Shown in pieces: positions 56,813 to 64,000 of a DNA stretch of 64,000 nt. Each line of letters begins with the position of its first letter. Within the stretch, counting starts at the first letter, position 1. The notes under the pieces are model-generated. The model was given only the letters and a program-made list of their open reading frames with translations, was not told where the DNA came from and searched no databases. The DNA comes from CAMDTE01 sp964504345 (lineage in GTDB: Bacteria > Bacteroidota > Bacteroidia > Flavobacteriales > Schleiferiaceae): the NCBI GenBank assembly GCA_964504345.1, contig CAZDDX010000009.1, forward strand, positions 1-64,000. The letters are read 5' to 3'. The translations under genes were made by a program, and so were the position numbers.

Positions 56813-58828
56813 TTAGAGTGCAAAAGTAAGGCGCAAACGGTATTGTCTGCCGGGTTCGTGCAGGCCCAGGGCACGTACGTAGGACAGATGGTGTGCGTAG
56901 AGGGCATTGGTGGCGTTCAACACGCGGAATTCCAAGGACATCCGATTGTTGGCAAAATTCCAACCCGCCCCGGCGTTCACGAGCAAAAAGCCGGGGGTTT
57001 GCGTGGCGTCCCAGACCTGCTTTTCGTCCGCACTCAGGCGGTTTTGGGCGGAATGAGCCTGGGCTTCTACGTTCCAGTAGGCTCCGTACGCGGCCCGGTG
57101 GCGGTGGTGCGTGCCGGAGTAAGTACCGGTGAGGCGGTAGGGCGGCATGCCGGGCAACGGGCTGCTGGTGGGGGACCAGGCGCTGCCGCGGGAACCCTGG
57201 AGGGCACTGGCGTTGAATTGGAACCGGTGGTCCAAGGTTCGGGATTGGGTTCGGGTTTGCGTTACGTTGAAATACAACTGGAGATCTGCGCCCAAAAGGA
57301 GGGCGTCGTCTTGACCGTAGTAGAATTTCAACATCCCGGAGGTGTCCGACGGCGTGGTGAGGATGTAGCCGCGGAAGGACTTGGCGTAGGTGTAGGCTTG
57401 GAAACCCCCGTTGAATTTTGGGGCGTAGGCAAATGTTTGGCGAATGCCCGCGGTGGCGTGCAATCCGTTCTCCTCCTTCAGATTGGGGTTTCCTACCTCG
57501 TACCGACCGACCCCAACGTGCAGACCGTCGGCAAAACGCTCTTCGATTTGAGGGGCTCGGGAAGCTTCCTGAAGCTCCAAGGACACGGCCCAACGCTCCG
57601 TAATCTGGTATTCCGCGCGTATCTGGGACCCAAACAAGGTGAAGGTTCCTGTTTCCAAGCGGGTTGCGGCATCCAACAGCCAGCGGTTGTTATTTACGAT
57701 GCGCTGATTGACTACCAGAGCGGTACTCCATACGGAGGCGTTGGGATAGGTTTGTTCGTGGGCCTCCGGGTTGTTTTGAAGGGCCCGAAATTGGTTGTGC
57801 ACGATCAACTGCGTTCCGGTGGCCGACCACTCCCACTGCGATTGGTGCTGGAGGGAGTGGATGGCGAAGGCCAACTCGGGGTGATCGCGCCCTTCTTCAC
57901 CCAATTCCAGGCGGTTGGCGCGGAGGTAGCCCAGTTGGTGCTGGACTACGGGAAGGCCCCACCGCGTGCGCCGTTGTGCGTTAGGCGTTAGCCAGCGTTG
58001 CTGCCACTGCACGGTGGCAAGGGTGTTCTGCACGTTCTGCTCGTGTTCGTGGTGCTCGTGGCCCGGCAAGGCGCTCTCTTCGGTGGTGGGAATGCCAAAG
58101 AAGCGGTCCGTGTGGGTGAGTCCGACGGTGGTCAGCCAGCGCTTGCCAGAAAAACCCTGCAAATAGCGCAGCGAGGCGGTACGCGCGTGGGTGCCGTGCA
58201 CGGTGTCGCCACGGGCGTCTCGGTAGTCCCCTTGTTGGGTGAACAGGCCGCCGAGGTAGAAAGGGTTGCGCACCTCTGCGCCCGTGACCTGGTGTTCTGC
58301 TCCCACTTCCAAACCCCAAGGTTGGTTGAGGCCGGCCAGTTGCAGGCGGGTCTCCTGCCTGCGGTCCAACCCAGCAAACAAGGGAAGGTCTTGAAGAATC
58401 AGGGTTCCAGCCGCCCCTTCGGTGCCCCAGTTGAGCGAGGTGGTGGCGCGGACTTGTTCTACCCCCAACATCGGGAGGTCCAGACCGTGGTCTCCGCCGC
58501 CTTGTTGGTTGTCGTAGCGCATGCCCTGGTACACCGTGAGCATGCGGTTGCCCGACATCCCGCGAAAAACGGGTTTAACGGTGTGGTTGGCGATGCTTTG
58601 GATTTGGAAACCTGGCTGCACGGTGGCCAACTGCGTGAGCGCCATGGGGCTTAAGGATTTCAACTCTTTGGCGTCCACTCGGCTGGCGGTCTGTACGGGG
58701 GATGCCACCCAAACGTCCACGAGGCGGACGACGGCGGTGTCTGGGTTTTGGGGTGCGGCCCACAGGGATGCGGGAAGCAGCAGGGCTCCGACGGCTGCAA
58801 CGGCCGTGGATTTAAAAAATTGTTTCAT
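56813..58828 (-). CDS. TonB-dependent outer membrane receptor
   Basis: About 671 residues. From ATG 58828 it begins with the signal peptide MKQFFKSTAVAAVGALLLPA, then the plug domain (SRVDAKELKSLSPMALTQL, VKPVFRGMSGNRMLTVYQGM, then GVEQVRATTSLNWGTEGAAG) and a 22-strand barrel to the last residues QYRLRLTFAL. There is no carboxypeptidase-like N-terminal domain. GGGDHGLDLPML with a Gly- and His-bearing loop and a His-rich loop (PGHEHHEHEQN, about residue 255) point to a metal such as copper or zinc as substrate, with the small His-rich protein encoded 31 bases upstream. The longer open frame upstream overlaps that gene and is rejected. Confidence 0.9.
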   Translation of the reverse strand: MKQFFKSTAVAAVGALLLPASLWAAPQNPDTAVVRLVDVWVASPVQTASRVDAKELKSLSPMALTQLATVQPGFQIQSIANHTVKPVFRGMSGNRMLTVYQGMRYDNQQGGGDHGLDLPMLGVEQVRATTSLNWGTEGAAGTLILQDLPLFAGLDRRQETRLQLAGLNQPWGLEVGAEHQVTGAEVRNPFYLGGLFTQQGDYRDARGDTVHGTHARTASLRYLQGFSGKRWLTTVGLTHTDRFFGIPTTEESALPGHEHHEHEQNVQNTLATVQWQQRWLTPNAQRRTRWGLPVVQHQLGYLRANRLELGEEGRDHPELAFAIHSLQHQSQWEWSATGTQLIVHNQFRALQNNPEAHEQTYPNASVWSTALVVNQRIVNNNRWLLDAATRLETGTFTLFGSQIRAEYQITERWAVSLELQEASRAPQIEERFADGLHVGVGRYEVGNPNLKEENGLHATAGIRQTFAYAPKFNGGFQAYTYAKSFRGYILTTPSDTSGMLKFYYGQDDALLLGADLQLYFNVTQTRTQSRTLDHRFQFNASALQGSRGSAWSPTSSPLPGMPPYRLTGTYSGTHHRHRAAYGAYWNVEAQAHSAQNRLSADEKQVWDATQTPGFLLVNAGAGWNFANNRMSLEFRVLNATNALYAHHLSYVRALGLHEPGRQYRLRLTFAL

Positions 58829-58859
58829 GAATAAAAGTTTGCGTGGGACAAAAGCGAGG

Positions 58860-59216
58860 TCAAGCTTTTGCGCACGCAGGCGGGCCGCGCAGGGGAGCTG
58901 CGGTTCGGTGGTCCTGGGAATGGGGAGCCGCATAGCGCGGGAGGTGCTGCCCAATGGGATAAACGGCACGGTGGAGGAAGGAAAGCGACGGGCGTTCCGG
59001 CTGCAGAGCCGGGGTGGCCACCGCGTCCAGATCCAGCCAGCACGGGGCTTCGTCGCCGCTGTGGAGGTGTACGCCTGTTTCATGACAGAAGTCGTGGGCG
59101 TGCTCCTCAAAAGCGTGGTAGGCGGAATGCAGCGTTGCCTGTGCGCTGGTCCACAACAAGGCAATCGCTACCGCGAGTGCGGTACACGTGGACTTGATGG
59201 AGCGCACTGGTGTCAT
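58860..59216 (-). CDS. Small His-rich secreted protein before a TonB receptor
   Basis: A 118-residue protein. Signal-like STCTALAVAIALLWTSAQA, then AYHAFEEHAHDFCHETGVHL and HSGDEAPCWLDLD with six His and two Cys in about 30 residues, a likely metal-binding patch, and a Pro- and His-rich tail. I recall similar short proteins directly upstream of TonB receptors in Bacteroidota, but none with a proven role. Its promoter box TACCTTCG (59230 to 59223) lies 6 bases before the ATG. Confidence 0.65.
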   Translation of the reverse strand: MTPVRSIKSTCTALAVAIALLWTSAQATLHSAYHAFEEHAHDFCHETGVHLHSGDEAPCWLDLDAVATPALQPERPSLSFLHRAVYPIGQHLPRYAAPHSQDHRTAAPLRGPPACAKA

Positions 59217-59222
59217 TCAAAT

Positions 59223-59230
59223 CGAAGGTA
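59223..59230 (-). promoter_or_regulatory. TACCTTCG promoter box of the His-rich protein gene
   Basis: The same one-base variant as at nadK, with 6 bases to the ATG, between the upstream TonB receptor stop and this gene. Confidence 0.5.
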
Positions 59231-59262
59231 CAACTACTCCGGCGTGCTTTTGGTTTTGCTCT

Positions 59263-61653
59263 TTAAAAATCAACAATAACGCCAATGGTGGGGAGTCGTC
59301 GGCCCGTATCCGACTGGATGGTTTGGATGAGGTAGGCGTTGGTGTTGTTGGGGTCCACCACAGGAGCTCCAGAGGCATCGCGCACCACGGTGAGGTACGG
59401 CATCAAGGGTATGGAGTTTTCCAGCACGTTGGCGATATCTACGAACCAGTTGAGGCTCCATTTTTTAAAGTGGGACGTTTTATCCAAACGGAGATCCACT
59501 TGGGAGAAGGGTGCCAAACGAGCGGCGTTCAGGCGGGTGTAGTCAAACTGTCCGCGCTGGGCCACGTCCCAATACGCACGCTGGGCAGACAAAACCGTGT
59601 CGTACGGAGTATAGGGAGTGCCGGAACTGTAGCGCCAGCGGAGGCCCCACTGCCAGCCTTTGCCCCAGGTGCGGCCCACGTTAAGGGAGAAGTAGTGGCG
59701 GGAATCCCACACGGAGGGCTGAAGCTCACCGTCCGGACCGCCAAAGCGGGACTCGCTGTAGGTGTAGGAGGTCATCCAAAAGTAGCCGCGTTCAAATTTG
59801 CGCTGCACGAAGAACTCAAAGCCCACTGCTTGGCCGGTGCTGGTGCTGTTGGCCGGTTGATTGCCCACGGCCACGTAGGCCGCAAGGGCATTGGCGTAGG
59901 AAACGGAATCGCCCAACAGGAAGGGGTAGTCAAAGTACTGCTTGGCAAAAACCTCCGCCCCCACCCGGTAGGAGGACCCTGCACGGTATTCGGTACCGAG
60001 TGCAACTTGTCGGTTTTGAAGGGGTTTCAGGCCGTTTTGCAGGTCCGCCATTTTGGTGTAGGCCAAAACCACCGAAGGAGCCGCCTGGTTGTACTGCCCT
60101 GCTGAGGCATTGAGGGTCCAGTGCGTTCCGAGTTTGTAGGAGGCCGCCAGGCGCGGAGAAAGGCGGACGTTGGTTCCACCGTAGGTATAGGCATCTACCC
60201 GGATGCCGGGGGAAACAGACAACTTGCCGTCCAAAAAGCGACGGCTGGCGTTGAAAAAAGCCGACGCATTCACAAAACCGAATTGAGCATCGCCGGAAAC
60301 GGTGTCCGTGCCGTACTTGGTGGGAACGATGTTCCAATTGTTGACGCGCACCTGGCGGAAGGCCAAGCCACCGCCCGCTTTGATTTCGTAGGTGCGTCCG
60401 GCCCACAGGCGTTCCACCCGCAGGCGCTGCGCACGCTCCATCGAACGGTAGCGCAAGGTGCGGTCTGCCTCCACACTGGTGTTGCCCAGAAACTTATCGG
60501 CGTTGTTGATGAAGCCGTCGGCACTGGCTACATAGGTCCAATGACCGTTGTCCAAATACTTCTTGTACACGGCGCCCAAGGCACCCACTTGCTGCTCCCC
60601 TTGCGGGATGTAGCCGATGTTGTACAGCAGGGCGTCCGAACCGCGTCCCTCGGTGAAGAGTCGGTACTTATCGTTGCCGCCCACGCCGGTCAGGATGAGC
60701 TCCGACCGATCCCCGGTCTGGATGCGCACACGAAACTGGGCGTCCTGATAAGTAGGCAGAATGGGGATGTTGAACAACTTGAAGTAGTGCTGGGTGAGGG
60801 AGTTGCGCACGGAAAGCATCATTCCTGCTTTTTTGCTCAGCGGACCTTCCACGGTGACGCCGTAGTCTGTGGGCATGGCGGTGATGCGTGCGCCCCAGCG
60901 GTCCGTGCGGGCTTCTTTTTGGTGCAGCTCAATGATGCCACTGAGGGCGTTGCCGCGGGCGGCGGGAAAGGCCCCGGTGTAGACGTCTACCCCGCGGACG
61001 AAGTCCATGTTGATGAGCGGGTTGGGACCGCCGCTGGCGCCTTGAATGGAGAAGTGGTTGAGGGTGGGCAGTTCAATGCCGTCCAACGTATATAGGTTTT
61101 CCGAGCTGGCGCCGCCGCGCATGGAAAGGCTGTAGCCAAAGGAACTTTTGGGAAGGATGCCGGGGTAGGCCTGCAGGGCCTTGGTGATGTCCAGGGTGGC
61201 GCCCGGCATGCGGGCCATTTCCGCCCAGCCCATGTTTTTGACGCACAAGGGCGATTCTGTGGTGCGGATGAAGGCGTCGGAGGTGACCTGGGCTTCTTCC
61301 ATCACTACAGACTTCTCCGGGGTGAGGGAGATGCGCACGACGGCCGGCTTGTGTTGGGTAACGGCGACGTCGAACAGCAAGGTGGTGCGGTGGTCCACGG
61401 CTTCCACGCGGATGTTGTAGGCACCGGGCTTCAGTCCTTTGGCTTCAAAATACCCCGATTGGTTGGTTCTGAGTTCCTCCGTACCCGGCAACACGAATAC
61501 CTCCGCTTTGGAAATGGGCTTGCCGGAGACGGCATCCACCACGGTTCCTTGGATGCGGCCCTCAAAGGACGCTTGCGCTTGAGCACTAAGTGTTGTGCAG
61601 ATTGCAGTTGCAACAACGATTGCGCGGAAATACCCGTAAAAAGTAAATTTCAT
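59263..61653 (-). CDS. TonB-dependent receptor with carboxypeptidase-like domain
   Basis: A 796-residue receptor. Signal peptide (to about residue 27, LSAQAQA), a carboxypeptidase-regulatory-like domain (GRIQGTVVDAVSGKPISKAEV to about residue 115), a plug (KSSFGYSLSMRGGASSENLY, TLDGIELPTLNHFSIQGASG), then the barrel ending GRRLPTIGVIVDF. It lacks the SusC motif set and no SusD follows, so a carbohydrate role is not indicated. A TAATTTTG promoter lies 4 bases before its ATG. Confidence 0.92.
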   Translation of the reverse strand: MKFTFYGYFRAIVVATAICTTLSAQAQASFEGRIQGTVVDAVSGKPISKAEVFVLPGTEELRTNQSGYFEAKGLKPGAYNIRVEAVDHRTTLLFDVAVTQHKPAVVRISLTPEKSVVMEEAQVTSDAFIRTTESPLCVKNMGWAEMARMPGATLDITKALQAYPGILPKSSFGYSLSMRGGASSENLYTLDGIELPTLNHFSIQGASGGPNPLINMDFVRGVDVYTGAFPAARGNALSGIIELHQKEARTDRWGARITAMPTDYGVTVEGPLSKKAGMMLSVRNSLTQHYFKLFNIPILPTYQDAQFRVRIQTGDRSELILTGVGGNDKYRLFTEGRGSDALLYNIGYIPQGEQQVGALGAVYKKYLDNGHWTYVASADGFINNADKFLGNTSVEADRTLRYRSMERAQRLRVERLWAGRTYEIKAGGGLAFRQVRVNNWNIVPTKYGTDTVSGDAQFGFVNASAFFNASRRFLDGKLSVSPGIRVDAYTYGGTNVRLSPRLAASYKLGTHWTLNASAGQYNQAAPSVVLAYTKMADLQNGLKPLQNRQVALGTEYRAGSSYRVGAEVFAKQYFDYPFLLGDSVSYANALAAYVAVGNQPANSTSTGQAVGFEFFVQRKFERGYFWMTSYTYSESRFGGPDGELQPSVWDSRHYFSLNVGRTWGKGWQWGLRWRYSSGTPYTPYDTVLSAQRAYWDVAQRGQFDYTRLNAARLAPFSQVDLRLDKTSHFKKWSLNWFVDIANVLENSIPLMPYLTVVRDASGAPVVDPNNTNAYLIQTIQSDTGRRLPTIGVIVDF

Positions 61654-61657
61654 GCCG

Positions 61658-61665
61658 CAAAATTA
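61658..61665 (-). promoter_or_regulatory. TAATTTTG promoter box of the TonB receptor at 61653
   Basis: Exact TAnnTTTG match on the minus strand, 4 bases before the ATG. Confidence 0.65.
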
Positions 61666-61766
61666 CGGGCAACAAAAAGGCAGAAATACCCCAATCCGGA
61701 GTATTTCCGCCCCCCAACCAACGGCCTGCGTCCGCGGTAAGCATGGATAGTGCGCTGCCGCCGGAC

Positions 61767-62318
61767 TCAGGCCGGCTCTTTCTTGAGGAACAGCGACGCT
61801 AAGGCACCCAACAAAATCCACGGCACCACGCCGTCGATCAAAGAAGCGATGAGGTCTTGCGTGGGGTACCAAATGTGGTTGGTGTACTGGGTGGCCGCAA
61901 AGCCCATCCAGCCCACGGCCAAGGAAACCAACAATGCGCGTTGGAAGGACCGGTCTTTCAAGCCCTTGAGCAGGGTGTACAAAATCCAGGCAATCACAAG
62001 GTCCACCAGCCAACCGCGGAGCATGTTGCGCATCATGTTGTCCGACCGCTCTCCGTAGTAGGTCAATTTGACCCACGGCTTGCCCAAGGTCTGTTCCCAC
62101 ATCGCCTGGTATTCCTCCGCAGAGGAGCCGTTGGCCGCGCGGGGCATCATGTACTGGCCTTCCTCCATACCGACGGACTCCAAAAACGCCAATACGGTAT
62201 CTTGCTGGGGCGTGTAGGCCTGGGCGGAGTCGTGCAGATTGGCGCCCGCAAACGATAGAAATTGCCAAAAGAAGAGCAGGGTGCCACCCAAGAGGGCGAA
62301 GAGTAGGGAGTTTTTCAT
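61767..62318 (-). CDS. Unrecognised small membrane protein
   Basis: About 183 residues from ATG 62318. Four likely membrane segments: LLFALLGGTLLFFWQFLSFA at the start, then, after a soluble loop (residues 25-90), LVDLVIAWILYTLLKGL, ALLVSLAVGWMGFAATQY and WILLGALASLFL, with a basic C-terminus. I do not know the family. It is 85 bases downstream of the DUF4153-like gene on the same strand and may share its mRNA. Confidence 0.65.
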   Translation of the reverse strand: MKNSLLFALLGGTLLFFWQFLSFAGANLHDSAQAYTPQQDTVLAFLESVGMEEGQYMMPRAANGSSAEEYQAMWEQTLGKPWVKLTYYGERSDNMMRNMLRGWLVDLVIAWILYTLLKGLKDRSFQRALLVSLAVGWMGFAATQYTNHIWYPTQDLIASLIDGVVPWILLGALASLFLKKEPA

Positions 62319-62403
62319 GGGTCTTTGTGTTTGAATTTGAGCTTTAAAAACGGGATAGACTCCTTGGAACCTCCTCGCTAGGTGCGGATTCCCGGGAGTT
62401 ACT

Positions 62404-64000
62404 TTACTTTTTCTGAACCAAGTATCCTTCCAATCGATCCAACTCAATAGGTTCCTTAGAATCTGGCTCGGTGCTCGAGCAGGATACTCCGATGCGGGTC
62501 AAAACAAAAAACACGTCCGGACGCGAAGTAGGCAAAACGACGGGGACCTTGCCGGTGCGCACTTTATAGCCGCGGATCAATTTCCATCCTTGGTTCTTCA
62601 CCCAAGCCGGCACCGGAAATTGAACGTTGACGGTTTGGTTGCCCTTGGGGCCTGCCATGGAGAAATCCGTCCGCCACAAGGCCCCGGTTTCTTCATACGC
62701 GCGGTTCTGCTCCCAAAGGTCATCCGCCTCGAAGTACTGCACACGGATGTAGGTGGATGGGTCGATGGACTTTTGCTGGGATTCCCATTGAAATTGCGGC
62801 GTCATTTCGGCTTCCACAATCCTGATGTCCGAATCAGTGCTTTGCTCGTACCCATATTCTTCCAAGGCCAGTTCCATTTCCGAACGCGCTTTCCATTCCC
62901 GCACCGCTTGGTCTTGCACGTCGATGATTTCCAAGGGGGTGCCCTTCAGTGCCGGGGTGTGGTACTGCGCCAAGTAAACGGCCGTTTCCAGGAACTCGTT
63001 CACGGCGGTGGTGTCGGCACCTACGGGCACGGCCACAATCTTTCCGTCTTTCACAAATCCGTTGGCGGCGGCAATGCGCTCAAACCGGGCGTACTGGGAG
63101 CGGAACGCCCAGGACGAGGCCTTGAACGGGCCAACCGTGATGGACAGGGCCAGCAGGGCCAAGACTGCCGGAACCACCCGGATGCCGGCGTTGGGGCGCA
63201 CCAGAAAATAGACCGTCACCACGGTAAGGAAGAGACCGAGGTAGAAGCCCAGAACGCGCAGTTGGGTGTAGCCGTAGTCCGCAATGCGCTGGCCCAAAGC
63301 AACCCACAAAAGGATCAACAGCACCGCCAAAATGCGCTGGAACCATTTGGACCAGGAGCGCGCAGGCTCGTAGGCTCGCGAAAGGGAAACCATCAAATAC
63401 CCGACGCTGCCGAAGGCACCGACCAATCCCGTGACCACGCCGCGCGGCAGGGTACCCTCCAGGATGATTTTGACGCCGTAGGCCAAGAGGATGGCGGCGT
63501 AAATCGCCATCAGGGGCCACACAATGAAGCGCAACAAGTTCCACAAGACGCGGGGCGGCTCCGGCCAGCTTTCCTCCGACTGGAAGGGGTCCGGGGCGTT
63601 GGCCAAGAAGATGAAGGTCTGGACGGGTAGAGCCACCCAGGCCAAGACGGTCAAAAACACCTTCTCGTCCAGGGAGACGTCGAACAGCGCTACTAAAGCG
63701 CCCAAAATGCCCGAAATACCGGCGTAGAGAATGAAGGAAAAGACCGCACTTTGGGCAAAACCCAAAAAGAGGGCTTGGTTGGTGAACCAAAAGGCCTGCG
63801 GGCGGTCTTTGCGGAAGACAAACGGCACCAGAGCCACCAACAAGTGGGTGAAGAGGACGGTTGGAAAGAACCACAACAGGAACGTTCCGGTGAAGATTTC
63901 GTCCCGGCCGGGTGCCACGATGACGAGTGCGGCGTGGATGCCCAGGGCAATTTCGTGCGCAGCGCTGCGGTTGAGTTTGCCCCAAGGCAAACGTTTGGCG
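62404..64000 (-). CDS. DUF4153-like membrane protein, cut by window end
   Basis: The visible 531 or so residues have about ten membrane segments in the first 300 residues (for example LLWFFPTVLFTHLLVALVPF and ILAVLLILLWVALGQRIADY) and a soluble C-terminal part. RIADYGYTQLRVLGFYLGLF fits the DUF4153 core (R-x-x-x-YG-x-T-x-x-R). The frame stays open to the window end without a usable ATG, so the true start lies beyond it. Function unknown. Confidence 0.8.
   Translation of the reverse strand, partial: AKRLPWGKLNRSAAHEIALGIHAALVIVAPGRDEIFTGTFLLWFFPTVLFTHLLVALVPFVFRKDRPQAFWFTNQALFLGFAQSAVFSFILYAGISGILGALVALFDVSLDEKVFLTVLAWVALPVQTFIFLANAPDPFQSEESWPEPPRVLWNLLRFIVWPLMAIYAAILLAYGVKIILEGTLPRGVVTGLVGAFGSVGYLMVSLSRAYEPARSWSKWFQRILAVLLILLWVALGQRIADYGYTQLRVLGFYLGLFLTVVTVYFLVRPNAGIRVVPAVLALLALSITVGPFKASSWAFRSQYARFERIAAANGFVKDGKIVAVPVGADTTAVNEFLETAVYLAQYHTPALKGTPLEIIDVQDQAVREWKARSEMELALEEYGYEQSTDSDIRIVEAEMTPQFQWESQQKSIDPSTYIRVQYFEADDLWEQNRAYEETGALWRTDFSMAGPKGNQTVNVQFPVPAWVKNQGWKLIRGYKVRTGKVPVVLPTSRPDVFFVLTRIGVSCSSTEPDSKEPIELDRLEGYLVQKK

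Noticed and set aside
56664..57593. Minus-strand frame of 309 codons over the tRNA and the receptor 3' end
   Set aside because: It runs through the tRNA gene and the terminator, and the receptor frame explains this stretch.
58829..59164. N-terminal extension of the TonB receptor frame
   Set aside because: It overlaps the small His-rich gene in another frame, and a signal peptide begins exactly at ATG 58828.

Overview
The window looks like chromosomal DNA of a member of the Bacteroidota. The evidence is: proteins with type IX secretion (T9SS) sorting domains, SusC/TonB-type receptors, UpxY-type antitermination, many promoter boxes of the form TAnnTTTG, almost no Shine-Dalgarno sequences, and a gene order (pdxJ, hydrolase, CBS-related ORF, nadK, DUF6089, uppS, bamA, two ompH/skp, murI) that I recall from Flavobacteriales. 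The core is GC-rich, but the first 15.4 kb is strongly AT-rich.

Region 1 (1-14.8 kb, all on the minus strand) is a surface polysaccharide (O-antigen/capsule) cluster of the Wzx/Wzy type. Read in the direction of transcription it holds a methyltransferase, a pyruvyltransferase-like protein, the flippase, five glycosyltransferases, a Wzy-like polymerase, the GDP-fucose genes gmd and fcl with a mannose-phosphate cupin, then an epimerase, a PIG-L deacetylase, a phosphoglycosyl transferase and a sugar formyltransferase. A broken IS1595-like transposase lies at 14.86-15.04 kb, at the edge of the island, followed by a sharp change in composition and an HTH-nucleotidyltransferase-like regulator.

Region 2 (16-34 kb) is core: an AsmA-like protein, a stand-alone T9SS type B sorting domain, a DUF2141 protein, a hydrolase, pdxJ, and a second polysaccharide start block (UDP-sugar dehydrogenase, UpxY, cupin). 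Then come nadK, an RloA/RloB (AbiL-like) defence pair, DUF6089, uppS, bamA, two skp-like genes, murI and a gamma carbonic anhydrase. The RloAB pair is flanked by two diverged copies of the nadK 3' end, the most interesting structure in the window.

Region 3 (34-48 kb) holds nfu, pgi, a probable small RNA beside an NYN-domain gene, marR, frr, a DUF4143 ATPase inserted between frr and pyrH, tsf, rpsB, rpsI, rplM, a secreted M43 metalloprotease, and a mobile mystery protein A/B (XRE plus Fic) pair. Region 4 (47-64 kb) holds a membrane glycosyltransferase, a sulfate uptake and PAPS synthesis operon (SLC13 permease, cysC, cysD, cysN), a DUF1801 protein, a TolB/CsgG-like secreted protein, an HTH regulator, tRNA-Val(GAC), two TonB-dependent receptors around a small His-rich secreted protein, and two membrane proteins, the last one cut by the window end.

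Accessory genes in the core sit one cassette at a time between housekeeping units (25.0-27.2, 36.9-37.7, 38.8-40.1 and 46.2-47.3 kb) rather than in one large island.
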